Positions 52,967-63,849 of a stretch of DNA of 64,000 nt are shown here, in pieces. Origin of the DNA: Gonapodya prolifera JEL478. Lineage: Eukaryota > Monoblepharomycota > Monoblepharidomycetes > Monoblepharidales > Gonapodyaceae. How positions within the stretch are numbered: the first letter of the stretch is position 1; the number at the start of each line of letters is the position of its first letter. The notes beneath the pieces were generated by a model. It did no database searches. It was not told where the DNA came from and was given only the letters and a program-made list of their open reading frames with translations. A program made the position numbers and the translations under genes. The stretch is taken from assembly GCA_001574975.1 (NCBI GenBank), contig KQ965742.1:525955-589954 (forward strand). The letters run 5' to 3'.

Positions 52967-53998
52967 CTATGAGCGAGATTGACATTGCAACTGAGGGTTT
53001 CTACGCTCAAAGTCTGCAACCATATCGGGAGCATCTTGCATGTCCTCTTCGAAGATCAATTCAAGTTTGTTGTACCCATGAAACTTTGTCAGATACTCAA
53101 CGATAGCACCTCGCGCCCATTTACCAGCAATGTATTCTACTTTGTAACTGGGGCAGTGGTCAATACTTGATGCTACTGGGGTAGGGTACTGGTCCCCAGG
53201 TAGGATCCCTGGATCTGTCGTCAGATCTGGCATCTCTACCATTGGTACTCCTGGTGTAGCAGCTACAATATCTGGTGGCAGCATGTACGGAGCAACTTTG
53301 CAAAGTCTGTTCATGTGCACCAACATTGATTTTCCGGATTGCCAGTGCTCTACTTTGTAAGTAACAGGTGTGACTTGTTCAACTACCTGGCATGGACCAA
53401 TCCATTTCAAAAGAAATTTTGTGCTCTCGCCCTTTTGGTGAGATTCTTCTGAGTAAACCATAACTGTAGAATCAGGTATGAAGGTAACATCAATGTGTCT
53501 TTCATCATACTTCTTCTTTCGCTCATTTGCAGATTTTTTAATCTGTTTTGTACCATTTTGTAGACTTTAGAAAGTGATTCCGAGAATGGTAGACTATCAT
53601 CACAATGTAATGAACCTGTAGTTACATTACCAACAATGTCAGTCAGCAATCTAACCTGACTACCTGTTGCTAAAAAGAATGGCGAGTGACCCATAGTGGT
53701 GTGCACTCTGGTGTTGAAAGCAAATTGAATGGGCACTAAGTAGTTATCCCAATCATTTTGTTTTTTCTGATTCACATAAGCATAGAGAGAATCCACATGT
53801 GGCTTCATGACTTGCTCAGCATAAGGATTTCCCACCAGATGTAATGGAGACGTAAAAGTGTGTCAAAAGCTTAAAGTTTTTGCAACATCAGACATGACTT
53901 CATTCGCAAATGCAGTTCCATTATCCAAGTGAATTCGTCTAAAAACACCCCACCAGCTTATCCAATTATCAAGGATAGCCTTGGCTGTTGTCCCATGG
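52967..53998 (-). pseudogene. Decayed Ty3/gypsy-type retrotransposon integrase with chromodomain-like end
   Basis: On the minus strand the sequence reads through the integrase core (WWGVFRRIHLDNGTAFANEV, GNPYAEQVMKPHVDSLYAYV, IQFAFNTRVHTTMGHSPFFL), then KKKYDERHIDVTF, KFLLKWIGPCQVVEQVTPVT and a chromodomain-like YKVEYIAGKWARG..YLTKFHGYNKLELIFEEDM. These are in the order of a Ty3/gypsy pol 3' end. It is inactive: an in-frame TGA at 53863-53865 and a frameshift near the A-run at about 53540. Reverse transcriptase, protease and LTRs were not found nearby. Confidence 0.75.
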
Positions 53999-54723
53999 CT
54001 CACCTACCCCCCCTGTACAGAGATACCCCCATGTTTGAGAGAAGTACCCCCACCCCTTTGGAACCAAAATTCTTTGTGCAGTACCACAGGATTTTTTTCC
54101 ATTGAACAGGAAAAGTAGATTACACTTTGTGTAAATTTTATTTCCTAGTTCTCAACTTTCTAACACTTCCCTCATCATCTGTGCCCTTCTTACGCTTGTT
54201 CCTAGCACCCAAAGACCTTCATCTTGGCACATTTGTAGCTGTTGCAGGCCTACCAGGATCACTCCTGGGGTGGTGTGCTTGGTGTCCTTGAAAGTCCAAT
54301 AGTTTGTTAAAGACTTTGGTGAGACATTCAATGCGAACCCACTAGATATCTTATCTTCATCAGAAGACTCAGAGTCTGCATGCTGAATATTCTTCTTGGC
54401 ACAAGCAGTAATGGCATCTTCAAATTTTTTGAATAAAACAGGTAAGCATAAAACTAAATCATTAGGAGCAAAATACTACCTACTGCTCCACTGTTGTCAT
54501 TAATATCATCTCCAGAGTCGTAAGCTCCAACTTCTTTAGCCTCTGTGAAGATGGAGCAAGCAACTGTAAAATGAGATTAGAGAATGTGAAAGCAATAAAT
54601 AATTGATTCATACCATCTTTTGGAATCTTAGGAACTCCATCATGGTAATTGTCTGCAGCCTCTTCCTCATCCTCAACCTTTTCAGAACTTAGCCTCTTCT
54701 CTGGGATATAAGTGCAAAATGAC
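53999..54723. other. Unassigned repeat-region sequence
   Basis: AT-rich and partly cytosine-rich at 54005-54055 (runs of C). On the minus strand short exon-like acidic segments (EKVEDEEEAADNYHDGVPKI; YDSGDDINDNSGAVG; HADSESSDEDKISSGFAL) are flanked by GTATGA/GTAG donors and CAG acceptors, perhaps a fragment of another transposon-encoded gene. No family recognised. Confidence 0.25.
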
Positions 54724-54910
54724 TTAGGCCCTGTTTGGTTCAGCCAATGTATTTGTATTGTAGACTGATAATGGTTGATAATATGAGCGACATTGACATT
54801 GGCTCACATAGACCAGGCTGTCCTGTTTGGTACAGCGCCCCTGTGTCAATAACAAGGTCTATATCAGTCAATGTCAGATTATAGAAATAGACGCCTGTTT
54901 GGATGGCCAA
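54724..54910 (+). mobile_element. 5' end of a PIF/Harbinger-type element with subterminal repeats
   Basis: TTA (54724-54726) is followed by GGCCCTGTTTGGTT, which matches the terminal motif known from plant Tourist/PIF-Harbinger elements, whose insertion target is TWA. The core CTGTTTGG recurs at about 54822 and 54895. Just downstream begins the SANT-type gene usual for such elements. The matching opposite terminus was not found, so the element is truncated or interrupted. Confidence 0.5.
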
Positions 54911-54995
54911 TGTCGGCCAATTTCTTATTCAGATATTGACCGATTATTGGGGGCACAGAAAAACACCTCCCGAGCAGTTTCTCCCAACCAAAATC

Positions 54996-56274
54996 ATGTC
55001 CAACAGCGAATCTGGTTTGGATTCCGTGTCAGGAACAGATAAAAAGGCCTCAAAAAGCCGGCAGAAGGGCCCGCGCGCCACATGGAACGCGGCAATGGAC
55101 AGGACACTTCTGGAAGCATATGCATGGCAGAAAGCAAACAGCGGATTCAAGGGAACAGCAGTGGAGGAAGTGGCAAAGGTTGTCCAGGACACCCACAAGG
55201 TCTCGGATTCACTGTACAATGCAGACTGAACGTGCAACCGTTACCACCAGCTGCAGGCTGAGTGGAAGCTGGTAACGCGCCTCAAAAGCTCAGTGGATGG
55301 GGCTGGGATGACCAGGAGTGCCGATTTCTGGACGTGCCAGAGGACAAGTGGGATGCTGAGATTGAGGTGAGGTATTTGACGTACCTGTGTCACTATCACG
55401 AGCTTTGAAGCACTGATTGAACTGGAAAGAGGCAGCAAAAGGGAGTGGGAGTGCCACCAAGAGAGGCAAAACCAACCCCAAGGTGCCCCGCATCAAACGC
55501 GTTCATACATATGGCATGTCCCTTGACCACCTTGCCACCCAGGTATTCGATGGTTACACAGCGACTGGCGAGAACGCCGTCACTGTCCGACAGTGTGCAA
55601 CAGGCATTGGAGCGGCTGAAGGATGGGAGGAAACGGAAGCGGACAAGCATGGAGCTCAAGTTGCTGGACGTTTCAGGGGACAAGGACAATGATACAGGAG
55701 AAAGAGAGTGAATGTTATGCCATTTTGTTATAATAGCTGTGGCGACGTCTTGTTATTAAAAAACCTGCACAGGAACACCAGCGTAACACCCCCTGTCTTC
55801 AGCATCAGCTGCAGACTCTATGGCAACTAGCAGCTCCAAAGTAGCGCCTCATCAGGTGCTGCTTCAGAGATCAGAAAGCTGACAGAGATGGGTGGAGCGC
55901 TGGCGAGCGTGATCAGTGATTGCCTCAGGCCACCAGTGGAACAGCTGACGCCGGTGGAGCGGGCCTTGGATCTTGCCCATCACGATGGACTCCCAAACGT
56001 GGACGTGCTCTTTGCGGCAGAGCTCTTCCAGGACACCAATGCAGCAACAATTTTTACCAGGCAGCAAACTGCCAACTTGCGACGGGCATTTCTAGCCCGG
56101 CGAATGGGCGCGATGCTTGTTGCACCTGTGGGGGGTGTGCTGGGCATGTGGGGTATATGGGGACTGGGGGTGTGGGACATGGACATAGGGGGCCACCAGA
56201 TACAGGGGGAGCAATGTATCCTATTTAGACTACTATGGGTAGTTATACTTGGAAATATAAGTCTCCATTGATTT
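54996..56274 (+). pseudogene. Decayed Myb/SANT-like accessory gene of a Harbinger element
   Basis: Harbinger elements encode a trihelix/SANT protein that helps nuclear import and DNA binding of the transposase. From ATG 54996: KGPRATWNAAMDRTLLEAYA, GFKGTAVEEVAKVVQD, then after an in-frame TGA (55227-55229) CNRYHQLQAEWKLVTRLK, then in a shifted frame LSGWGWDDQECRFLDVPEDK WDAEIE. This is the typical W..D..LL / RY..LK.EWK / L.G.GWD architecture. A C-terminal helical block (LTPVERALDLAHHDGLPNVD VLFAAELFQDTNAATIFTRQ) near 55930-56100 matches the family's usual end. At least one stop and one frameshift make it nonfunctional as read. Confidence 0.6.
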
Positions 56275-56373
56275 TATTAATCCTTGTTGTTCAGTTGCGT
56301 CACTGACCAGACCCTGCTGTCACAGTCCCATGGCAGCTCGCTGGTGCCCCACTTCCTGATACTGATCCCACAT

Positions 56374-56611
56374 GCTACACAACCTAGGTGAGCTGCACGA
56401 GCCTGTAAACTGCAGGAACGTGTATATATATTCAGATGTACATAGCAAGACGCAACTTGCATAGAACTCACCTGCAGGAACGTGATGCCAAACTTAGGGC
56501 ACGTCCTGCAGGTGTGCACATCTAAACCCGCGGCCACATTAGTGGCACAGCAGCTAATACCCAACACTCATACTACACCATATACTCCACATTGGTGGAT
56601 GTCAGTGTGAC
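56374..56611 (-). repeat. Left inverted repeat (TR2)
   Basis: Reverse complement of the 51571-51808 copy. It includes the 62-bp GTGAGT...CTGCAG segment (here on the minus strand, with several substitutions). Its inner end overlaps the 3' end of the transposase reading frames. Confidence 0.75.
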
Positions 56612-57827
56612 ACCACATCTCACTTGTAATCCTGTCCCGATGCTCACTAGATCCCTCGTCTGCATTAGGTCGGGCGGGGACATAGTCCTCACCCACCTCC
56701 TCTTCCATCCTCCCCCTCCTCCTGGCAGCCGCCAATGCATCCTGTTGCTTGTCCCATTGACGGACCAGCCAGTCCTCAGGCTCGTTGCCCCAGTTTGGAT
56801 GAAGTTGTGGAGGACAGCACAAGCAACCACAATGTCCACTTGGGTACCACAAGAATACATGGGAGCCTGGGTAAAAATCCTGAACCTCTTTTTGAGAGTG
56901 CCAAATGCCTGTTCAACAATGTTGCGTAGGGCAGCATGTCAGAGGTTGAAAAGCTCGCGGGGCGTTGCAGGCCTACCAACACACATTGCAACAGCATCAA
57001 GCCAAAAACACGCTTTGATTGGCTCACCTTTGTCCCACAAGTCCCCATTCCCAAAGATGGTAGCGTACAGACTTGAAGGGAATCAGAAATCCCAGGGTCA
57101 ATCCGTACGCAGCATCTGCAAGGTAAAATCTACCATTCGGCACCTGGAAATCCTTTGCCAGTGCATCTTTGAGTACTGTCCCATTGTGGGAGGAGCCCTC
57201 CCACCCAGGTAGGATGTACGTAAAGAGTCCATTGAAGTCCACAGCTGCCAAAACGTTCTGGGAGAGCTTTCCCTTCCGGTCACGGAATGGTGACTGCAAT
57301 CCCACAGGAACAAATGCTGGAATGGCGGTGCCATCTACAGCACCAATGCAGTTCTCAAAGAAGGGGTAATAGCAGGGGTCAAACCTGATCTTCTGGTGAA
57401 CAGGTTCGTCCCCAGTAGGCTGCACAATGTAGTCGGTGGCCATCGCAACCACCGCGTCAAGAACACGATGAACATAGTGATTAATAGTCTTGCTACTGTG
57501 CTGAAACCTGTCCATGAGGTCAACTGTTGCCCAGTTGCGCCCAACAAGGAACAAGAAAATCATGACCTGCTGTTCCACTGATATATCCTTGGTGTTTACA
57601 AGTGGACCACGGGGTTCCCAAAGGCGTTCCACCAGGTGGTGGAACGTTGACATCTCCATCTGCAACAGGCGGCATGCCCAACCCTGGTCGCCACCCAAAA
57701 CCTCCCAAGTGCAGTATTTTCCTTGCAGAGAGGAGTCTAGTACGCGAATTGATGCTGAAAGAGACCGTCTGAGTGAGTTCCCAGTGGAGATTGCGACTGC
57801 AAGGGTGAGGATGCCAGTGAAGATCAC
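56568..57827 (-). pseudogene. PIF/Harbinger-like DDE transposase, mutated
   Basis: Catalyses cut-and-paste transposition. Minus-strand reading: MEMSTFHHLVERLW, VEQQVMIFLFLVGRNWATVD, LMDRFQHSSKTINHYVHRVL, then the first catalytic Asp in GAVDGTAIPAFVP, FTYILPGWEGSSHNGTVLKD with a second Asp, and FYLADAAYGL. After a spliceable intron (~GTGAGCC..TTGGTAG) it continues PATPRELFNL-stop-HAALRNIVEQAFGTLKKRFR with the expected Glu, then VVACAVLHNFIQ. The stop is TGA at 56939-56941 where relatives have Arg. A one-base frameshift follows HNFIQ. No start ATG was found upstream of the 57827 region, so the N-terminus is uncertain. Confidence 0.75.
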
Positions 57828-57844
57828 AAGTAGGTCTGATTAAT

Positions 57845-58020
57845 GTCACACTGACATCTACTAACATGGAGTATATAGTGCAGTATGAGTGTTGGGTATT
57901 AGCTGCTGTGCCACTACTGTGGCCGCGGGCTTAGATGTGCACACCTGCAGGACGTGCCCTAAGTTTGGCATCACGTTCCTGCAGTTTACAGGCTTGTGCA
58001 GCTTACCTAGGTTGTGTAGC
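57845..58020 (+). repeat. Right inverted repeat (TR3), lacking the 62-bp segment
   Basis: Same orientation as the 51571-51808 copy. Here TCACGTTCCTGCAG joins directly to TTTACAGGC, whereas the other two copies have a 62-bp GTGAGT..CTGCAG insert at this point. Confidence 0.75.
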
Positions 58021-58098
58021 ATGATTCCTCCAGACTCGCAAGATTCAAGACGCTGGACATGTATGCATGAAGATACAATGAGTTCCGAGTGCTCGCTC

Positions 58099-58108
58099 TA
58101 GGGTTAGG
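58099..58108 (+). repeat. Left target-site duplication of the LINE, telomere-repeat-like
   Basis: TAGGGTTAGG directly precedes the inferred 5' end of the LINE and is repeated exactly at 63837-63846 after its 3' end. The sequence is about one and two-thirds units of the fungal telomere repeat TTAGGG. Confidence 0.55.
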
Positions 58109-58215
58109 GTTAAGGAAAAACGCCGCTTCAGGGCACACTGAGGCGGACTGCACGCGCTAGGACACTGAGCGACAAACCAACCGCCGGAAAAATCCAATCG
58201 ACCAGCAATCGTCCT

Positions 58216-60414
58216 ATGGACGGGGGCACAGACCCGGGCAATCACAGGTTTGAGCTCCCGAGCGGAGAAGGAGAAAAGGAGGATCGATCAGAGGATAATC
58301 TATTTATCCGCGACGACGTTGAGATGGATGGAGACGACAGGGAGCGTCATCCAGATGAATCGGCGCCAAAAACCGTCGCCAAGTCACCTGCAGAGCAGAA
58401 GTTCCTTAACCTGGAGAAGGAAATCTTCATGCAGAACTGGGAGGTGCTTATTACAAGTCGGGCAAGAAGGTGAACAAGGGGCAGAACGGCAAGCACATAC
58501 AGGGGACAACAATTTCACTTACGTCTGTCAGATGCGACCTGAAAGGGTGTGGGAAGGCCGCCAGGCTGAAGGAGGTGTTGGGAGCCACCCCTGGATGCTC
58601 GGCGGCACTTACCAGGTGGGAAGAAGGTTTCAAGTCCCTCACGGGAGGAGAACCGGGCCAAATGAACCGCGGCAAGACGTCTGATACGGGGAGCCGCGCG
58701 GGCATGAAGGCCGGGGGGTCTAAGCCCAAGTCGACCGCTGGCCAGGTGCAGGGTAACACCTTGGACCAGTGGGCGATTCGGCCCCCACCCACCAGCACCT
58801 CTATTTCGGGTACACCCGTGGTACAATCTACAACTACGGCTACAACTACGGCTACGGCTACGGCAAGTGGAACGGCACTTACCACAGCAACAACGTCCTG
58901 GGCAGACAAGGTCAAGGAGGGGGACCTCCAAGAGTGCAGGCGGGCGGCGGCACAACCAGCTTGCCAGCACCCCCAGCAATTGGACGGCGAGGTCGCTCGC
59001 CTCCTCACGCTGCTGGAGGCGGCAAACCAGCGTCAGGCGGAGTTGCGTGAACTCCGCCGGCAGGTCAAACGCCTGACCGCCAAACTGGTGTCGGAACGGC
59101 TCGCCAGTAAGAGGGCGGCGTTGGAGACGACCGGGAAGGGCGTGGGTGGCCGCCACGTCCCAGGAGCTGGTGGAGTTGGGAAGGCCAACGTGAGCAACAC
59201 CAACAGTGCAGCTGCCGGCGCCACGGCTGCACCCAGACCACCGCCAGAGGTGAAGGAATTGGGCGCGTGGGGTGGAAGCGCCGGGACGGGGCTGCAGGTG
59301 CAGCAAAGTGGTGGTTTTGGGAGTGGGGGGGGCTCTTCAGCACCTCCACACTGCCCAGGCCCCAACCCGTCCTCCAGCGGTCCTCGCCAACCACCACAAC
59401 ATCCCAGAGAACGGTCAGGAGCGCCAGTTGGGCGCGCCCAGTTCTTCCTCGAGGCACCATCCACGAATTTGGGAACGGGACTCACACAGGGACCCGGCGG
59501 GGCGCCACGCCAGCTTGCCGACGGCCCCTCACACTCACCTTTGACTCCAACAATTGATTCGACTTTGGCTCCAGCTCTGGACGACTTTATCCCGGTCAAT
59601 GGGGCGCAAAAACGGAAGCGGACTGGGGGGAATCGCAAGGGAGGCGAGCCGAGAGGGAGAGGGAAGCAAGTGAGTCAGAACACAACACAGAATGGCGAAA
59701 ACAAGCGGAACCCGCCGCGGGAGAGAGCGGGGCGCGGATCCTACGCGGATGCCGCCAGGTTGGGGAACCCAGTCACCACCGAACCCAACCGCCGGAAGCG
59801 CCGCGAAACTGACTTTGTCCGGCCATCCCGCATTGCTGCAATGTTCCAGGACCGCCCGGCAGCACGTACCTTTGAGCGCGTGTTCCTCCGTCCTCGAAAT
59901 CCCATGCCTCTGATAGACGCCTCGCTCTCCGAGCGACGCAAGCGCATCGCCGGACTCGTCCGGGAGATGGGGATCCGCGAGGAAGTCGTCGCCGCCGTCA
60001 TGATTCCGGGCGGGACCGTCGAAATGATTGTGGAAACAAAGGGGGTGGAAGCGGTGTTTGAGGCTGCACGCAAGCTCAGGCTCGAAGTCGACGACAAGGC
60101 CGACCCTTTCGCCCCCCCGAAATTCACTCGCCAAACCCCGGAGCAAGCTCGGACGATTACCGCCCGTCGCACAGCGGATCTCTGTCAAATGTCGCGCTCT
60201 CGCAAATTTCAAGAGACAATTTTGGCTGGTCGCAACAGAGGTAATGCGTCAGGCGGTGCTCAAGGAGTACCGGAAATTTGTCCGGAACCCGTATGCCAAG
60301 TTGGGGCATTGGGATTGTGCCTATGACAAGGGGAAGGACCCTGGGGACGACGCACCAATGGACCTCGGCGACAAGGACATGGGAACTTCAAGCACGGGCG
60401 CAGCCCACGCATGA
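58216..60414 (+). pseudogene. LINE ORF1 (gag-like, coiled-coil RNA-binding protein), frameshifted
   Basis: From ATG 58216 (MDGGTDPGNHRFELPSGEGE) the frame runs to 58473. A one-base shift near 58447 continues as AYYKSGKKVNKGQNGKHIQG and then CDLKGCGKAARLKEV. The middle has a coiled coil (LDGEVARLLTLLEAANQRQA ELRELRRQVKRLTAKL, about 58980-59110), then a Gly/Pro/Ser-rich region. The C-terminal part (FVRPSRIAAMFQDRPAARTF, KRIAGLVREMGIREEVVAAV) may fold as an RRM-like/C-terminal ORF1 domain. A second shift near 60205 leads to KFVRNPYAKLGHWDCAYDKG and a TGA overlapping the ORF2 ATG (ATGA at 60411-60414), a possible reinitiation arrangement. Confidence 0.65.
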
Positions 60415-63400
60415 AGTTCCTCATGGCAAACGTGAACAGGCTCGCGGGCAAAGCGGCGGCGGTCAGGGAAGCCGCCCGCGAGCACCATATTGACGTCTCA
60501 CTTCTCTGTGAGACCTGGCTTTCCCCCTCCTCCAACCCGCCCTTCGGGAGGCATATCTCTAATATCACCAATGAAAAGTCTGGCTATTGCGCGGGGGGAC
60601 GGAAGAACAATCGTGGATTGTTGGCGACGGCGTGGAACCCCGGCGCCGATGGGGCGAGCCGCGAGCTCGCCGTCGAGCTCGGGGGGCGGGCGGTTGTCCT
60701 GGATTGCAACGGGACGATCGTTATTTTTGCCTACATCGCCCCATCGGACAACAATTTGCTCGTGGGGGACTTGGTGCGGCTGGGGGAGTGATGGTCCTCG
60801 ACACCGGGACCAAACGCCACCCGGGACGTCGTCCTCTGCGGCGACCTCAACGCTCGCTCCAAGGAACTTACGGGCGATTTGGCGACGAATCGGCGTGGGG
60901 AAATGCTGGAGGAGGCACTTGACCACGCAGGACTCACAGTCATGTGCCCTAGTGTGGGGAAGTGGACCTCCTTCGGGCGGAACGGCAGACGGGGCATCCC
61001 CGACGTCGTAATTGCAAATTTGCCCATCGCGGATCTTGTTGTCCACGAGACGGAGACGTTGGGGGGCAGCGACCATGCCTGCCTTACCTTCTCCGTCGAC
61101 CGTGGGCCGGACTTGGTCGACAAACAAGTCCGGCGGTGGAACATCAGGAAATTGGAGCGGCCGCGGGCGAAGAAGAAATTTATTGAGGCGCTTGAAGCGA
61201 ATGCAAAATTAAGTGAGTTGAAGGCGCGGTGCGAGGCGGTGGAGTGGGCCCTTGGGCGTGCAGGGGCCGCGGCCGATCCACAACCCTTCGTTTACAAACT
61301 CGCGGACACGCTCTATACTGCCATCCGGGATGCCGCGGTGGAGTCCATTGGATACCTCCACTGGACCAACCGCGTCGTGGATGATTTCGAGGACGACGCC
61401 CGCCTCGCCCAGGACCGCCGCGCCTTCCAAGGCGCGGCAAAGAAGGCGTGGACGTACCGAGCGGGGGCGCTGAAAAAGCGTACCTCGCTGTTTCAATCGT
61501 ACTTCAACAACCTCGCCAGCGGGAACAAAAGCGGATTCCTCCGTGCCGTCAAGGGCATCAAGAAGCGCCGGGACAAGAGCGGCTGCGCACTGGACCCCTC
61601 AAAGATGGCGGACCACCTCGCCTACTTCAAGACGACGTGGGGCGGGCCTTCAACGGGATTGCCCCCCGACATCCAACAACCGCCGCGCCTGGTACCCGAC
61701 CCCCCGCTCAACAATCTCATCAATTGAACGAACGTTGGGCGGACACTCAGGGAGATGCCGCGGGGGAAGGCGTATGGTGCCGACGGGGTACCAGTGGAAC
61801 TGGTACAAGCTGGCACCGACGTCCTCCTCCCGCACCTCACGGCGTTCCTCCACGTCGTAGGGAGCGTCGGCTGCATCCCTACGATATGGAGGGAGGCGTG
61901 CGTGGTTCCCGTCTGGAAAAAGAAGGGGACCGCCACCGACATCGCCAACCACCGCCCCATTGCCCGCACCTGCATCCTCCGCCGCGTCTATGAGCGTCTG
62001 CTCATCCCCTCGGTTGCGGCGCATCAAGGCCACCTCTCAGACGCGCAGGGGGGGTTCCGGCCGCACCGGGGGGTGATGCACCAAGCGCTCACCCTCCATG
62101 AGGCGTGCCTGGAAAACCCTGGCGCGTACACCGCCTTGCTTGACCTCAAGGCGGCGTATGACATGGTTGACAGGAGGCGCCTCTGGGCGCTTCTTGCTGA
62201 CCGCTACCACTTCCCCCCTGCCACCGTCGCCCGCATGCAGGACCTCTTCTACACCAACTCCTCCCGCCTCCTCATCGCCGGGAGGACCTCAGAGCCTCTC
62301 GCCAATAGCCGCGGACTCTTCCAAGGGTCCTCCCTCTCCCCTATCCTCTTCAACTTCTTCATCAACAATCTTGCCCTCGCCCTCGACGCCACACGGGACA
62401 TTGCTGGTGTCTGGGTGGCGGGGCTCCTCATCAACGCACTCCTTTTTGCTGACGACACAGCACTCATTGCCCCCTCAGCCGAGGCCATGGCCCGGCTCCT
62501 GGGGGTGTGTGAGCGCTGGACTCGTGAGTCGGGTATGGTGTTTGCCCCGCTCAAGTGTTTCCTGTTTGCCCCACCCCCAGCGTCATGGGCCACCCCCCTC
62601 CAACTCTATGGGGTGGACCTCCCCTCAACGGAGGCTCACACCTACCTTGGCTTCCCCTTCACGCGACTTGGCATCAACTGGGCCAAGCTTTGTGATGAGC
62701 GCTGCGAGAAGGCCAAGCGCGTCACCAAGATGTTTGCTACTGTCGGCGTCAACGTCACGGGGTGGGCGCCGCGCTCCTCAGCGCACGTCTACACAGCCTT
62801 CATCCGACCAGTCATGGAGTTCGGTGTTGAACTCCGGTACCCCACGCCGGCACTCCTCGTCAAGTACCAGCGGGTCCAGAACACCACTCTCCGGACCATC
62901 TTCAACGTTCCCCCCAACACCTCCATTGATGCCATGCATCGCGTCCTTGGCATCCAGAAGTTTGACAAGCGTGCCCAGGAGCTCAACATCCTCTCTGCGG
63001 GCCACTTCCACAACTCCATTGATGGGACCATCCTTGGCAACCAAGTCTGGCGCCGCCGCTTGGAACTCCACCGTGTGACCCCCCAGTCAACGCTCCCACG
63101 CAACACCATGCACGGGACCAATCCCCTTGCAACGGTCCTCCGGGACCGTTTCATCTCACATTGAAACCACCCCCTCCGCCGGATGGTACCTCCTCCCCGA
63201 GCACCTTGCTCAATCGCGCCGCGGTTAGAACGGGTGGAATGGCGGCAGGGTCAGCTTGAGGACCTAGCAGAGGACACTGTGGAGGGGGGTATTGCTGGGT
63301 CGGTTCAGGTGCGTTCGCGTGCGCGCCCTCATTCGTTCCTGGATGCGTGTTCGCGCATCTCTCGTGTCCAGCGCGTGGCAATCTCGCGCTGGCAGCTGGG

Positions 63401-63692
63401 CCTTGTCGCCCAGCACCAGGAATGTCGGAACTGTGGCGGGGAGCTCTCACGGGCACATGCGCTGCACTGCACCAATCAGTGGGACTTTGTCCGGGACTGG
63501 GTTGTATGGAAGTGGACGGGCCCATACCACGGACGTACCCCACTGGACTGGATGTTGAATTGCATGTCCGGGAGGATGGACAAGTGGTGGGCGCAGTTGG
63601 CTGTCGGGGTCATTTTGCGGATTGAGCTGAGATGCCGTGGGCGCACCATGACGGAACAGGGGTTCTTCAAGCCGCAGCCTGAGGAGGCATGA
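60411..63692 (+). pseudogene. LINE ORF2: endonuclease - reverse transcriptase - CCHC, with three in-frame TGA codons
   Basis: Nicks target DNA and primes reverse transcription. One frame stays open for 1,094 codons except TGA at 60789-60791, 61725-61727 and 63162-63164. Endonuclease: MKFLMANVNRLAGKAAAVRE, LLCETWL, VVLCGDLNARS, PDVVIANLPI, GSDHACLTFSV. Reverse transcriptase: RGKAYGADGVPVELVQAG, WKKKGTATDIANHRPI, DAQGGFRPHRGVMHQALTLH, YTALLDLKAAYDMVDR, RGLFQGSSLSPILFNFFIN and the catalytic LLFADDTALIA. C-terminus: CRNCGGELSRAHALHC zinc motif followed by a Trp-rich tail (WDFVRDWVVWKWTG). There are no other stops or frameshifts. Confidence 0.85.
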
Positions 63693-63836
63693 ACACTTGC
63701 AGCATTTGGGCATGGTTTGGTGTGAAGGGTTGGGCACCCCCGCTGTAGTTTGCACACACAACGTGCATGATCTAGTCTATACTCTGTAGTATGCATCCCG
63801 TGGATGAGCACCACGCTAATAAATCATTGATATCGT

Positions 63837-63846
63837 TAGGGTTAGG
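63837..63846 (+). repeat. Right target-site duplication of the LINE
   Basis: TAGGGTTAGG, identical to 58099-58108, immediately after the LINE 3' end and before the next reverse-transcriptase fragment. Confidence 0.55.
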
Positions 63847-63849
63847 AAA

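Larger units (their letters stand above)
56374..58020 (-). mobile_element. PIF/Harbinger-like DNA transposon with long inverted repeats
   Basis: A 1.65-kb unit bounded by inverted copies of one repeat: left 56374-56611, right 57845-58020, outermost bases GCTACACAACCTAGG and its complement. It contains one DDE transposase gene on the minus strand. The flanks read ..CCACAT left and ATGATT.. right; a clear 3-bp TWA duplication is not evident, so the exact insertion boundary remains open. Confidence 0.65.
58109..63836 (+). mobile_element. APE-type non-LTR retrotransposon (LINE), nearly full length
   Basis: About 5.7 kb with two consecutive coding regions on the plus strand: a gag-like ORF1 with a coiled coil, then ORF2 with apurinic-endonuclease, reverse transcriptase and a C-terminal CCHC-like zinc motif. 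It ends ..AATAAATCATTGATATCGT without a long poly(A). Both sides carry the 10-bp TAGGGTTAGG. No RNase H domain was identified. Mutations: ORF1 frameshifts and three in-frame TGA codons in ORF2. Confidence 0.8.

Noticed and set aside
51571-58020. The two direct copies 51571 and 57845 as LTRs of the gypsy element between them
   Set aside because: A third copy lies inverted at 56374 and pairs tightly with 57845 around the transposase. There are no TG..CA ends or primer-binding site.
60789-63164. Reassigned TGA codon (TGA as sense)
   Set aside because: Host genes in the window (for example ARP8, heliorhodopsin, the NmrA-like gene) end at TGA in the right place, so the standard code applies.
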